Shown here: positions 42,493 through 52,034 of the stretch, in pieces | How positions within the stretch are numbered: position 1 is the first letter of the stretch | Layout: each line of letters starts with the position of its first letter | Assembly: GCA_949358305.1 (NCBI GenBank) | Contig: OX442314.1 | Span: 12,145,060 to 12,209,059 of the forward strand | Direction: 5' to 3' | Length of the DNA stretch: 64,000 nt | DNA from: Strigamia acuminata | Lineage: Eukaryota; Arthropoda; Chilopoda; Geophilomorpha; Linotaeniidae | The notes under the pieces: generated by a model | The model's input: only the letters and a program-made list of their open reading frames with translations | Databases searched by the model: none | Told to the model about the DNA's origin: nothing | Translations under genes and position numbers: made by a program

Positions 42493-42661
42493 ATTTATAT
42501 AAGTGAAATCAGGTGTTTAATAACAATTTAATGCCATTTCAAAGTATTCTTGATGTAAATGAGTTATAATTAGTAATTACAATTCATTTTTTTCTATTTT
42601 TTTTTTATTTGTTTATTTCTTAAAACTTTTTCCCGACACTAATTTAGTGACTTTCCCTGGT

Positions 42662-42768
42662 CAGGGGCGGATCTAGCTTTTCGGGGCCCCTTTCTCAAAA
42701 TTTTTAATAGCAACCTTTCTTCTTTTTTCTGTTTTATAGCAACCTTTTTTTTTTCTTTTTTTTAGCAA

Positions 42769-42806
<38 letters not shown>

Positions 42807-42891
42807 TACATGGCCCAGAGTCTCGGGGGCCCCCTAGAATTTGGGGGCCCGGGGCTCAAGCCCTAATAGCCCGGTGCTAGATCCGCCCCTG
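42662..42891. mobile_element. hAT-type MITE
   Basis: 230-base element with terminal inverted repeats CAGGGGCGGATCTAGC and GCTAGATCCGCCCCTG, flanked by 8-base duplications TCCCTGGT and CCCCTGGT. CAG-type ends with an 8-base duplication are hAT hallmarks. The interior is T-rich and GGGCCCC-rich and encodes nothing. Confidence 0.9.
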
Positions 42892-43215
42892 CCCCTGGTG
42901 TCTGTTTTTGGTGAAGTCCTCAGTTTTCCGAACGCAAGCATACGTACACGATACGTGTCTTAAAGAAAAGGCTAAAATTGATACGTACATGTTATGCATC
43001 GTTAAAAAAGACACAAATAGTCGTTTTTTCCCGGTAAAATGGCTATTTATGTATTTATTTCTGATTTTCTGAAAATATGCATTTATAGCCAATTTCGGCT
43101 CTTTATTGAATAAAAATAATTCCTATGCATTTATGCATTTATCCGGGCCTTAGTCATGAGTAATGATTCGTTGCTAGGGGGCGTTATATAACATGTTGAG
43201 GTTATATAAGTCATA

Positions 43216-43373
43216 CAATTGAAACTCTTTATAACGAATTGTGGTATAACGAATTATCGATATAACGAATACCTAAAAATGGCTGGTTTGCTTGGCGGGC
43301 CATAGAACGAATTCTTGTTATAACGAATCGATTTTTTGGGTTCCTTGCGATTCGTTATAAAGAGGTTCGACTG
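43216..43373. mobile_element. pogo/Tigger-type MITE
   Basis: 158 bases, TA duplication on both sides, ends reading CAATTGAAACTCTTTATAAC and the complementary GTTATAAAGAGGTTCGACTG. Same family as the element at 63245-63813. Confidence 0.9.
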
Positions 43374-43453
43374 TATAAGAGAGTGCCAGTTCATGAATGC
43401 AAACAGAATAAACATGTCATTCTTCTTTTGCTACGTGGTTGCGTATTTCTATA

Positions 43454-43753
43454 CCGTACCGCCCCGTTTAAACGCCCGGGTTCAAAAAAGCGCCGGCCCC
43501 GTTTTAGCGCCGGGCAGTCATCGGCGGTTCAGTGAATTGGCGCCGGCCCCGAATAAGCGCCGGGTCCCCAAAAATCACCGATTTTTTGTAAAAAATCGGC
43601 GATTTTTGCCGAAAATTCGCCTTTTTTTGCAAAAAATTGACGAATTTTCGGTTATGCGCCGGGTTCAAATTAGCGCCGGGTTTCAAATTAGCGCCGGGGA
43701 AGCGGCTGGAAAAAAGGAATTAAACGCCTGGGCGTTTAAACGGGGCGGTACGG
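43454..43753. mobile_element. TA-type MITE, CCGTACCGCCCCG family
   Basis: 300 bases with nearly perfect inverted repeats (CCGTACCGCCCCGTTTAAAC on the left and its complement on the right) and TA on both sides. The interior repeats GCGCCGGG-type blocks and is GC-rich compared with the host. Open frames through it on both strands are by-products. Confidence 0.9.
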
Positions 43754-44316
43754 TAATAACCGGTAGCAATACGATATTATTAATCTGAGTAAACATTACC
43801 TAAAAAAAAATTTTCTCATAAAAATTTCATGAAAATTTTCAGATATTTTTAGATTAAATAAATGGTGCTCGACAACATTGTATTTAAAACTTATTATTTT
43901 TAAACCTGATTTTCAGAAATTTGAAAAAATTGGGTTTTATGGGACAATCTGTAAAATTTAATTCTGAAAGTGTCCAATTTCACCAAAGTGTTGTAAAATA
44001 ATATTTTCAAATTGTCATTAACTCTCATACAGGATTTAAATATTTAATAATTGAAACACAATATTTATATTCTACATTAACAACATTAACTGTACGTAAG
44101 AAACTATGTAATTCAAGGATACCATTATGCAAAAACAACTAAATGAAATTTTATATACTCCACTAAATAAATAAAGAACAGATACATACCTTGTACTTTT
44201 AATCACCTTTTTAATCACCACTCTATTCAGTTTGTGTGAAGTCCTGTACAAAATAGTAAGAGATTATTCTTTACATTTTTAAAACTTATATTATTCTGTC
44301 CTTTCAGCCTTCTAGA
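43754..44316. other. Upstream region of copy C
   Basis: Family-shared upstream block (about 44010-44260) ending in the untranslated exon TCCTGTACAAAATA with donor GTAAGA. No other content seen. Confidence 0.5.
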
Positions 44317-45662
44317 ATGATGCTGTGCGTTTTCATCATAATTGCTGTTTCGACCTCATTTGCTGTAGCACATGTAAACTGAATGTTTTATTTTAAACTT
44401 ACAAACAGAGCCGGATTTACGTATAAGTAAAATAAGCAGTTGCTTAGGGGCCCAAACCATCGGGGTCCCTTTGTCGCATATGTATTTATATTTATTATAT
44501 ATAAAGATATAATAATAAGTATATTTGTTAGATTTTTTAAGACTAAACTTTTTTTTTGGATGGTGGGGGACCCAAACACTTTGTGCTTTGGGTAATACCT
44601 AAATCCGGCTCTGCTTTCAAAGTATACAATCAGTAAATACAATGTTTTTTATTTTAGGACTGCTTCGATTCGCAGAAGTATATTGACAAGGTTGTGTTTC
44701 TTTTACTTACACAATACCACATTAACTTATTGTTAAAATAAAAATTTATTTTAAGGTTCAACCGATCCATGAAGAATGCAAAAAAGCCGTTGCCACTGTG
44801 GTCAAAGATAAAGATGTATGTATCTATATGTTGTTAGAACATAACGTATTTTATCGATTAAGAGGCGCGACTCTAATTCAAAACTGCCGTTTTTGTAAGC
44901 AATTACAATTTCGGTTTTTCGTTCGTTACGTTTATTTAATGTAACAAACGAAGTCTGAACTTCACGAACGAAGCGTACGTTCGTGAGGTTAAATACGGAA
45001 ACAATACCGTGCTTTTGCAAAAATACGGTATTCATGGTGTCTCAGCCGTGGCTACTATTCGAGGGCGGCTACAATTCGAGGGCGACTCTTAATCGGTGGA
45101 AGGCGGTATTTTTTGTTGTGTTTTTGCTTTTCAATTATAATTTCGTTATTCATTTAAATGATTTAGGATTGTGACTTTTCCTATTTCGTCTGGGCAATTT
45201 GTCATACTAGAGCGTGCAACATTGTATGTCAGAGTAATTTTTTTTATACTTCGCTTTATGTCTTATGGTTGCTTTGCTTTTTGTTTGCAGAACAATAAAT
45301 TCCAGCAAATCGATCACACAAAATATGTTGACTTATTAAAACAATTTGCCGGCAATTTTGTGAGTGTTTCATTTGTCTTTAAATTTCACAATTGCTCATA
45401 GATAATCTTTTTTCACAACTGACTAACAGGTTAAAGACACACTCGCCAATCGACTTGCCGTTTGTTCAAATGAGATTCTTATTCACGACGGATCTGTAAC
45501 TTAAAAATTGGACCATTACTTAAAATATTTTACTAATATTTTTTTTTAAATGTCTAGGTTGCTCCATATTTCGATTGCCTTCAAAAAAGGTGTCCGGAAG
45601 TGGCAAATGTTCGAGCTGACTACGAGAACTCAGCCGAGGGAATTTGTAAAGCACAATTATGA
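44317..45662 (+). CDS. Secreted eight-cysteine protein, copy C
   Basis: Seven phase-0 exons (44317-44373, 44658-44690, 44756-44815, 45167-45223, 45291-45359, 45430-45495, 45558-45662) give 148 residues. Signal peptide MMLCVFIIIAVSTSFAVAH. The eight family cysteines are present (DCFDS, HEECKK, DCDFSY, AICHT, VCSNE, FDCLQ, RCPEV, GIC) plus an extra one in exon 4 (RACNI), also found in pseudogene E (RKCGM). Intron 1 carries an hAT-type MITE and intron 3 a TA-type MITE, neither disturbing the splice sites. AATAAA lies just after the stop. Apparently functional. Confidence 0.8.
44406..44613. mobile_element. hAT-type MITE in copy C intron 1
   Basis: 208 bases, terminal repeats CAGAGCCGGATTTA and TAAATCCGGCTCTG (one gap), 8-base duplications CTTACAAA and CTTTCAAA. 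Non-coding. Copy A has similar intron sequence without the element. Confidence 0.85.
44844..45106. mobile_element. TA-type MITE in copy C intron 3
   Basis: 263 bases, homologous along its length to the copy B element, flanked by TA. Copies A, D and E show the uninterrupted site reading ACATATTTCTTG. Confidence 0.85.
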
Positions 45663-45751
45663 GTGATGAATAAAATGTTAAGTCGTAAATAAAAACAACT
45701 GTATTGTTTCCATTACAAAGCCATTAAAATATGTTCTAAATAAATTACGTT

Positions 45752-46094
45752 CTGTATATCTTCCATTAGCGCCCTCGTGCGCTATATACACCAAAAAAAT
45801 TTGCCCCGCACGCTAACCGAGGGAGCGGCTTATTTACACGTTCAAAAAACCCAGCATTGGCCAATTGGCCGATGCTGGGTTTTTTGAACATATATGAACG
45901 AAAAACAGCAAAAAAGGGTGACAAACGAAACGTTTTCATACGTTACAGTACTTTTCTGCCGAAACGTATGCAAAACGTTTTGTCCCCTCGCGTTGTTCGA
46001 GGTCCGCGCGCTACATACACGGGCGATTTTTTCTCCGCGCGTTAATCGAGGTCTACGGGCAAATAGAGACCCGCGGACAAATGGAAGATATACG
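45752..46094. mobile_element. Foldback element with CCGTATATCTTCCATT-type ends
   Basis: Ends TCTGTATATCTTCCATT and AATGGAAGATATACGG are inverted; the right end is followed by TA. Inside lies a 50-base hairpin at 45840-45889 (arms GTTCAAAAAACCCAGCAT) with a TTGGCCAATTGGCC palindromic centre. Non-coding; reading frames across it are by-products. Confidence 0.75.
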
Positions 46095-46172
46095 GTAATA
46101 CACTAGATAGCTGAGACTATTGTCTGGCAGGAAGTGACGTCAATCCAAGTATCGTTCACTTTCTGCTCATTC

Positions 46173-46760
46173 TTTTGCCACCGTAACCACATGGTAAACA
46201 CACAGAATGAAAGTATTTTGTGTTTTAAACGCAAAGTAAAAGTATTTAATAGTTAAAGACAAGAAAATATAAAAAACTACGTTTTTGGGAAAAGGGTTTT
46301 ATTTTGGTGCTTTAAACCGCTGCCAGAGTGCACTACTACCCCAGATTTTTTTGTGATTGGTGTAAATTCTTCATTGGGGCCCCGAAGTCATACTGTGGGA
46401 CCATAAGTGGTATAAACACTCCCCTTCACTGGCGCGGAATGAATAAGCGCGGTAAACTATTAGGAGCTTATTCATTCCGCAGTTGCGCAATTTCGTTGTT
46501 GCGGATTCCTAAGAATGCCTAACAAGGGGCCCTTGACCCCCGCAAACCTAACCTTATCAGTGTTTTTTAAACAAATATTCCGCGGTTAGTCAGTTCCTAA
46601 TTTATTCACTGATTCAATTGTTGGTCGTGTACTTCCGCGGTTATTCAATTCGCGGTAATTCAATAAGTCGTTTTTTTAAATGTCTACATTAAATTCTTCC
46701 GCGCTTATTCATTCCGCGCTTGTTATGAAACCCCAACCCGGACTGGTATCTTTGAATTTG
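46173..46760. repeat. Dispersed repeat R (copy with empty site)
   Basis: Closely matches 63013 to the window end, and in part 40828-40905. It contains many TTATTCATTCCGCGG-like subterminal repeats and an inverted pair (GCGCGGAATGAATAAGC near 46433 and its complement near 46705), so it probably includes a DNA transposon. At 46411 it has a single TA where the other copy has a pogo insertion. Confidence 0.8.
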
Positions 46761-46972
46761 GGAACCATGAACCGTCTTTAACCTATTGGGTGAGTATTAT
46801 AATTTGTTGCTCATTTTGAAGGTATATTTGCACAGTTTAATTGACACTTGAAGCAATATGAAATGCTTCAAATAAATAATTACCATTAATATAGAGCATA
46901 CAGTATTTTAATTTTTTTTATTGGATACAATACAGCCGTTTTTATTTATAACTCAATACTGTATTTTTTTCA
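46761..46972. other. Spacer between repeat R and copy D
   Basis: AT-rich, 3' flank of copy D. No gene seen. Confidence 0.4.
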
Positions 46973-49942
46973 TTAGTCGGATACATAGGCTCTCACCCCA
47001 ATACCGTTGCAAATTCCCTTTGCTGACAGATCAAAATCTCTTCGATAGTTGACGAATTCCGGACAACGAATTTGAAGGCAATTGAAGTATGGCGTATCCT
47101 AGAGATTAAAAAAGTTATAGTGAAAGCACAAAATTGTTCAATTTTTAGTTACATCTCCAGAGTGAGTAAACACATCCTTTGCACAGTCGGCAAGTTTCGT
47201 GCCAAGTGTATCTTTATTCTGTTAGTCAGATGTACAAAAAGGTTATCTGTGAGCAATAGTGAAATAGAAAAAAATCCAATACTCACTGTATTGATGGAAT
47301 AGGATTGCAGCAGGCCTACAAATTTGTTGTGATCAATTAACTGGTTTTTATGGTGCTGCGTATAAAAAACAAATCAATTGTCAGATCTAAACCGAATTAT
47401 TAAAAGCTTGACTTGGACATACAATGTTCAGCGCTCTGTTATGACAAACTCCATAAACGAAATAAGCAAAGTCACAATCCTGAAATATTTAAATGAACAA
47501 CAAATTTATAATTGGAAAGCGGTAAGAGGCGGCCGTCCATAAATTAAGTAATGCACCAAGGGGGAGGATGTTTCAAATTTTGTTACGTTCCATGTAAAAA
47601 AAACTTTTTTAATTTTTAACCCTCAGATGGACAATCTGCAATGACGACGCTTTGGTGCCCATAATGTACCAATTTGGGGACAAAATAATTAAATCCGGAA
47701 GGTCCGTAGCTGAAGCGCTGTTAGGGTAGTGTGACAAATTGTCGCACTTGGCGCTATTGTTTGGTTAAAAATATCAATTTTATTAAGTGCTTGTCTTGTT
47801 GTGTATATATGTATACATAGTAGTGAGAATGAATTGGGAACAAATTTGGAACGAAATTGGAACGAAATTGGAACCGTAATCATAGCATATTCACTTGTGT
47901 TGGACTACTAGCGCCATACGGCGTCTGATAGTAAAAATTAGAAGCATTAACAAGGGGAGCACATGAATAAGACACTCACAGATTGTTGCAATATTAAACG
48001 TGAAGGATTGTTATATCATGCTGAAAGAGACCCTAAAATAATTTCATTCCATAAACAGCCAACAATGTAAACAATGAGCTGAAAGTTTGCACTATTTTGT
48101 CTGTGCATTAATCCAATCTGAGCAATCAGGCCTACCGTCTTCCCCCGAATATAACACCATGGTGTTGTATTCGAGTTTTGCTCAAAATGGCAAGTTTGTA
48201 ATTTGTAAACATTGATCAAAAATTCGAATATAACACCACTTCAGCTATAACACCATGGTGTTATATTCGAGTACATCCCCATGGTGTTATATTCGAGTTT
48301 TTAATTGTTTTCGAATACAATACCATGGTAGTGTATTCGAATTTTTGGAAATGTATGAAAGACGTTCAGTGCGTACACTGGTAGCTTCCAAAACGCTACC
48401 AAAACGTGCACTGGATTTTACATACCGGTATTAAACATACACATTTAACAGATTTTAGTTTATTTTTATTCTTGTTTTTGTTACTTCAAATAAAACACAA
48501 AAAAACTGTTTGTTTTTTCAATCACAGTTGTAAATACTCCGTACAAATTAAGAATTTTCTATTTTTTTACAAACTTACCTGTTATTTGACGAATACAACA
48601 CCACGGTGTTATATTCGGGGGAAGACGGTAGTGTATGAATACTGTAAACAGCAGTTGCTAGGTAAAAAATAGTTCCAAGATCCAAGTTGAATTTTATCAC
48701 TTGATATTCAATGATGTCATTTCATCATTTGAGATTCAATGATGTCATGACATGAAGACAATAATAGAAGACAATAATAGTTTGTAGTGGTGGTCCAGTG
48801 GTTAAGGCAATGGACTGGGTATCTTTCCACACATGTTCAAATCCTGGTGTGTGTGTGAAAATTTTTACTTTTATTTTGTATTTATTTTTAGCCGTAATTT
48901 TAATGTTTGTAATTCATGCAGGCTAATTCATGTTGTAATTCATGTTGGTGAACAAAGTTCTGATGTCATGACATCATTGAATCTCAAATGATGAAATGAC
49001 ATCATTGAATATCAAGTGATAAAATTCAACTTGGATCTTGGAACTATTTTTTACCTAGCAACTGTTGTTTACAGTATTCATACACTAGGCCTGATTGCTC
49101 AGATTGGATTAATGCACAGACAAAATAGTGCAAACTTTCAGCTCATTGTTTACATTGTTGGCTGTTTATGGAATGAAATTATTTTAGGGTCTCATTCAGC
49201 ATGATATAACAATCCTTCACGTTTAATATTGCAACAATCTGTGAGTGTCTTATTCATGTGCTCTCCTTGTAAGTAGAAGCGCTTTTATTAGATTGGGAGA
49301 AGTCAACTTAAATTTAAGCTGGAATTTCTAAGGGGCAGAATTTTCAAAGGTGAATAAAGAAAAAAAAACGTACAGAAAAAAAAAATTTTCTCATTCAAGA
49401 AGAGTGTTATCCCCAAAATGGTATAGGGTTGTCCTTCTGAGGGTTAATAATAAAAATATAAGTATTTTTTGTTTTTTGGAAAATTTGGAGGGGGATTTCA
49501 GTTTTGTTATGTAATTAGGGGTCATTAGGTTCGGGAATTTGTTACGACCATGTTACAGAGGGGGTTTAAAAATCCCAAATTTTGCGCTACATAATTTATG
49601 GACGGTCTCTAACACAACAAGAAATATGTTCTAACCAAATATACTAGTAGGTACTTACAAATTTATCTTTGATCATAGCGTCAACGTCGGCTTTGCAGTC
49701 TGCATGCATCGTTTGACTCTTAAAATAAATTTTAGTTTTAACAATAAGTTAATTACAGAATGTGCTATTGTGTAAGTAAAAAAATACAACCTCCTTAATC
49801 AACTTCTGCGAATCGAAGCATTCCTGAAATAAATAACATCGTATAGATTTTACAGTTTAAAAGTTTAAATACACATTCAGTTTACATAAGCTGCAGCAAA
49901 TGAGGACGAAACTGCAATAACTAAGAAAATGCTCAGCATCAT
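46973..49942 (-). CDS. Secreted eight-cysteine protein, copy D
   Basis: Seven phase-0 exons (49886-49942, 49791-49823, 49659-49718, 47423-47479, 47287-47355, 47153-47218, 46973-47098) give 155 residues. Signal peptide MMLSIFLVIAVSSSFAAAY. The eight cysteines are kept (ECFDS, HADCKA, DCDFAY, GVCHN, DCAKD, FNCLQ, RCPEF, GIC). The last exon is longer than in the others, adding about 16 residues after GIC. Intron 3 is about 2.2 kb because a Harbinger-like element with further nested elements lies in it. Coding exons and splice sites look intact, though splicing across the insertion is untested. Confidence 0.78.
48135..48628. mobile_element. TA-type MITE inserted in one arm of the foldback
   Basis: 494 bases, terminal repeats CCGTCTTCCCCCGAATATAA and complement, TA on both sides. 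The right arm of the foldback preserves the empty site (GGCCTAGTGTATG in reverse complement), proving insertion and the TA duplication. Internal sequence repeats AACACCATGGTGTTATATTC. No transposase. Confidence 0.95.
48784..48857 (+). repeat. tRNA-Ser-like pseudogene or SINE head
   Basis: The sequence contains CCAGTGGTTAAGGCAATGGA, very close to the D-arm and anticodon-stem start of tRNA-Ser (CCGAGTGGTTAAGGCGATGG), and a B-box-like GTTCAAATCC at the right distance. The acceptor stem does not pair well. Either a decayed tRNA-Ser or the tRNA-derived head of a SINE; not a functional tRNA as read. Confidence 0.45.
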
Positions 49943-50250
49943 TTTGGAAGACTGAAATGAGAGAATTGTATAAATTATACAAGTTGTAAGAATGATTTCT
50001 TACTATTTTTGGACAGGACTTGAAACGTACTGGTGATTAAAAATGTAATTAGCAATTTCAAGTAGGATCTGTTCTTTATTCATATAGTGCAGAATATAAG
50101 ATTTCATTTATTGGTTTTGGCATAATGGTTTGCTCGAATTCCACAGGTTATTGTGTATAGTTAATGCTGAGATATAAACATTGGGTTTCAATAATTAAAT
50201 ATTTAAATCCTCTTTGAAAGTAATGGCATAATTTGAAAATATCAATTTCA
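49943..50250. other. Upstream region of copy D abutting pseudogene E
   Basis: The family-shared upstream block with untranslated exon (TCCTGTCCAAAAATA, donor GTAAGA, on the minus strand). At about 50235 it runs directly into the truncated last exon of copy E, with no normal 3' flank between. Confidence 0.6.
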
Positions 50251-51571
50251 ATTTCTGGACATCGTTTTTGAATGCAACTGAAGTATAGGCGAAGCTAGAG
50301 ACTTAAAAAATATTAGTCAAAACGAAATTATGTTCAATTTTTAAGTTTCATCTCCTCTGTAAATAAATCTCTTGTATACACAGATAGCAAGTCTCTTGGT
50401 AAGTGAATCTTTTTTCTGTTAGTGATATGAAAAAGTTCTCAATGAGCAATTGTGACATTAAAAAAAATGTACTCTCAGCTTTTGTAGAAAAAGATTTTAA
50501 TAATTCCACAAATTTGGTGTGATCGATTTGCTGGTATTTATTGATCTGCATTAAAAAACAAAGCATAAATACAAAGTGACGCATAGACATATTGGATTAC
50601 CCTCATTTTAAGCGGCATGCCGGTGTACGTGAAATTACCAACTTTTGGAAAATTTAGTTATGAAGTTTATACTGGTTTTAAAAACACCCAGATGAATAAG
50701 TACGTTGAAATTTGGGCCAGAAATTTGAGTTTTCTAGATACAGTTGAATCTCGTTATAAGTTATAACAAACTGCGATATAACGAATAGTTAAAAATGGCT
50801 TGGTTGGTTGGTTAGCCATAGAATACCATGTTAAAAAAATTTGATATAACTGTTGTTATACTGTCACTTACGAACCGTTTTAACGAAGCTTGACTGTATT
50901 CTATAGGTTATTATAAAAATTTCTGTAAATTTTTAGAAATTTACGCCAATTTCCTACTGTTTGGATATCTAAAAATGAGTTATAAGCTTGTTTTAGTTCA
51001 TTACTCCTTAAAAAAAATTCGTATCCATTTATAACGACATGCTGGTAAAAATGGGGTTTATCGGCCCGAGCTACATGGGTATGGCGCTCGAAGCGGGGTA
51101 ATACCGTATTATAAATATTATAAATATTCTAAATACTCGGACACACCATGCCACACTTTCTATAATGACAAACTCCATAAATGTAAAAAACAAAGTTACA
51201 ATCCTGAAACATTTTAGTGAACAATAAAATTATAATTGAAAAGCAGTAACACAAGAAATATGTTCATACAACTGCATAGGAACTTACCTTATTTGCACTG
51301 CCGGTAGCCAAAGATTTAATGGCAAGTCTGCATTCTTCATGGATCGGTTGAATCTTAAAATAAATTTTTTGTAATTTTACTTAATTTGTTATTGTGTATA
51401 CAAAGAAATACAACCAACTTAATAAACTTGTGCGAATTGAAGCAATCCTAAAATAAATTACAATGTATTTACAGATTTTGCAGTTTGAAAGTTTGAAATG
51501 CACATTCAGTTTACATAAGCTGCAGCAAATGAGGACGAAGCAGCAATAACGATGAAAATAAACAACATCAT
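50240..51571 (-). pseudogene. Secreted eight-cysteine protein, copy E (pseudogene)
   Basis: Exons recognisable at 51515-51571, 51415-51447, 51288-51353, 51147-51203, 50477-50545, 50350-50415 and about 50240-50294. The frame of every exon is still open and the leader (MMLFIFIVIAASSSFAAAY) is good, but the donors after exons 5 and 6 are GA instead of GT (at 50475-50476 and 50348-50349). The last exon matches the family only to RCPEI, after which the sequence is the upstream block of copy D, so the eighth cysteine is lost. Exon 3 is 66 rather than 60 bases. Intron 4 is expanded and includes a pogo MITE. Not expected to make a normal product. Confidence 0.85.
50741..50896. mobile_element. pogo/Tigger-type MITE in pseudogene E intron 4
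   Basis: 156 bases, ends CAGTTGAATCTCGTTATAAG and GAAGCTTGACTG, flanked by TA. Related to 43216-43373 and 63245-63813. Confidence 0.8.
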
Positions 51572-51776
51572 TCTAGAAGACTGAAATAACAGAATGGGAT
51601 TAATTTGATATAATTTTATAAATGTATGTAGAATGATTTCTTACTATTTTTGTGCAGGACTTCAAACAAAATGGATGCAGTGGTGATTAAAAATGTAAGG
51701 TAGGTATCTGCTCTTTATTTGTTTATTGTAGAATATAAGATTTCATTTGGTTTGTTTTGGCTTAATGATACTAGAA
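51572..51776. other. Upstream region of pseudogene E up to the LTR
   Basis: Shared family upstream block with untranslated exon and donor GTAAGA on the minus strand near 51647. It is cut off by the BEL LTR at 51777. Confidence 0.6.
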
Positions 51777-51993
51777 TGAGACGTTGCACAAGCAACTTGT
51801 ATAAAATGATTTAACTTAAAACGGTTTAAAACGACGGATGGAGTCGGATTCAGATTGATTGTTGCGTACTCGAGAAATGATGTAGACAGGGTTACATTTG
51901 AAAGAACAGTGTAAATTTTATTCAAATTTGAGTATATAAAGGCAAAGGGATTAAGATAATCCCTAAATTCCAAGAATACATTAATCCGGGTCA
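51777..51993 (-). repeat. BEL 3' LTR
   Basis: 217 bases, TG..CA ended. It differs from the other LTR at only three positions by eye. Confidence 0.95.
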
Positions 51994-52034
51994 CAAGTGA
52001 GTTTTTCACTTGCGCCACGGTGGTAAAAGACAAA

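Larger units (their letters stand above)
47953..49280. repeat. Long foldback with a one-sided insertion
   Basis: Left arm 47953-48134 plus 48631-48756 is the reverse complement of right arm 48958-49280. The arms carry GCACATGAATAAGACACTCA and GATCCAAGTTGAATTTTATC on the left and their complements on the right. The left arm is split by the element 48135-48628. The loop contains a tRNA-like sequence. Confidence 0.9.
47526..49609. mobile_element. Harbinger-like element in copy D intron 3
   Basis: 2,084 bases with ends GAGGCGGCCGTCCATAAATT and the complement AATTTATGGACGGTCTC, flanked by TAA on both sides. The same GGCCGTCCATAAATTACGTA-type end is seen in the element at 54378. TWA duplications are characteristic of PIF/Harbinger. 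No transposase is encoded; most of the interior is a foldback element (47953-49280). Confidence 0.75.

Noticed and set aside
43336-43788. 150-codon frame with Arg/Pro-rich composition
   Set aside because: It runs through the pogo MITE end and the CCGTACCGCCCCG MITE.
45857-46106. Overlapping ORFs at 45.9-46.1 kb
   Set aside because: Located inside the foldback element 45752-46094.
36886-51571. Eight-cysteine family as classical odorant-binding proteins
   Set aside because: The OBP hallmark of three residues between cysteines 2 and 3 and eight between 5 and 6 is absent; spacing and number differ.
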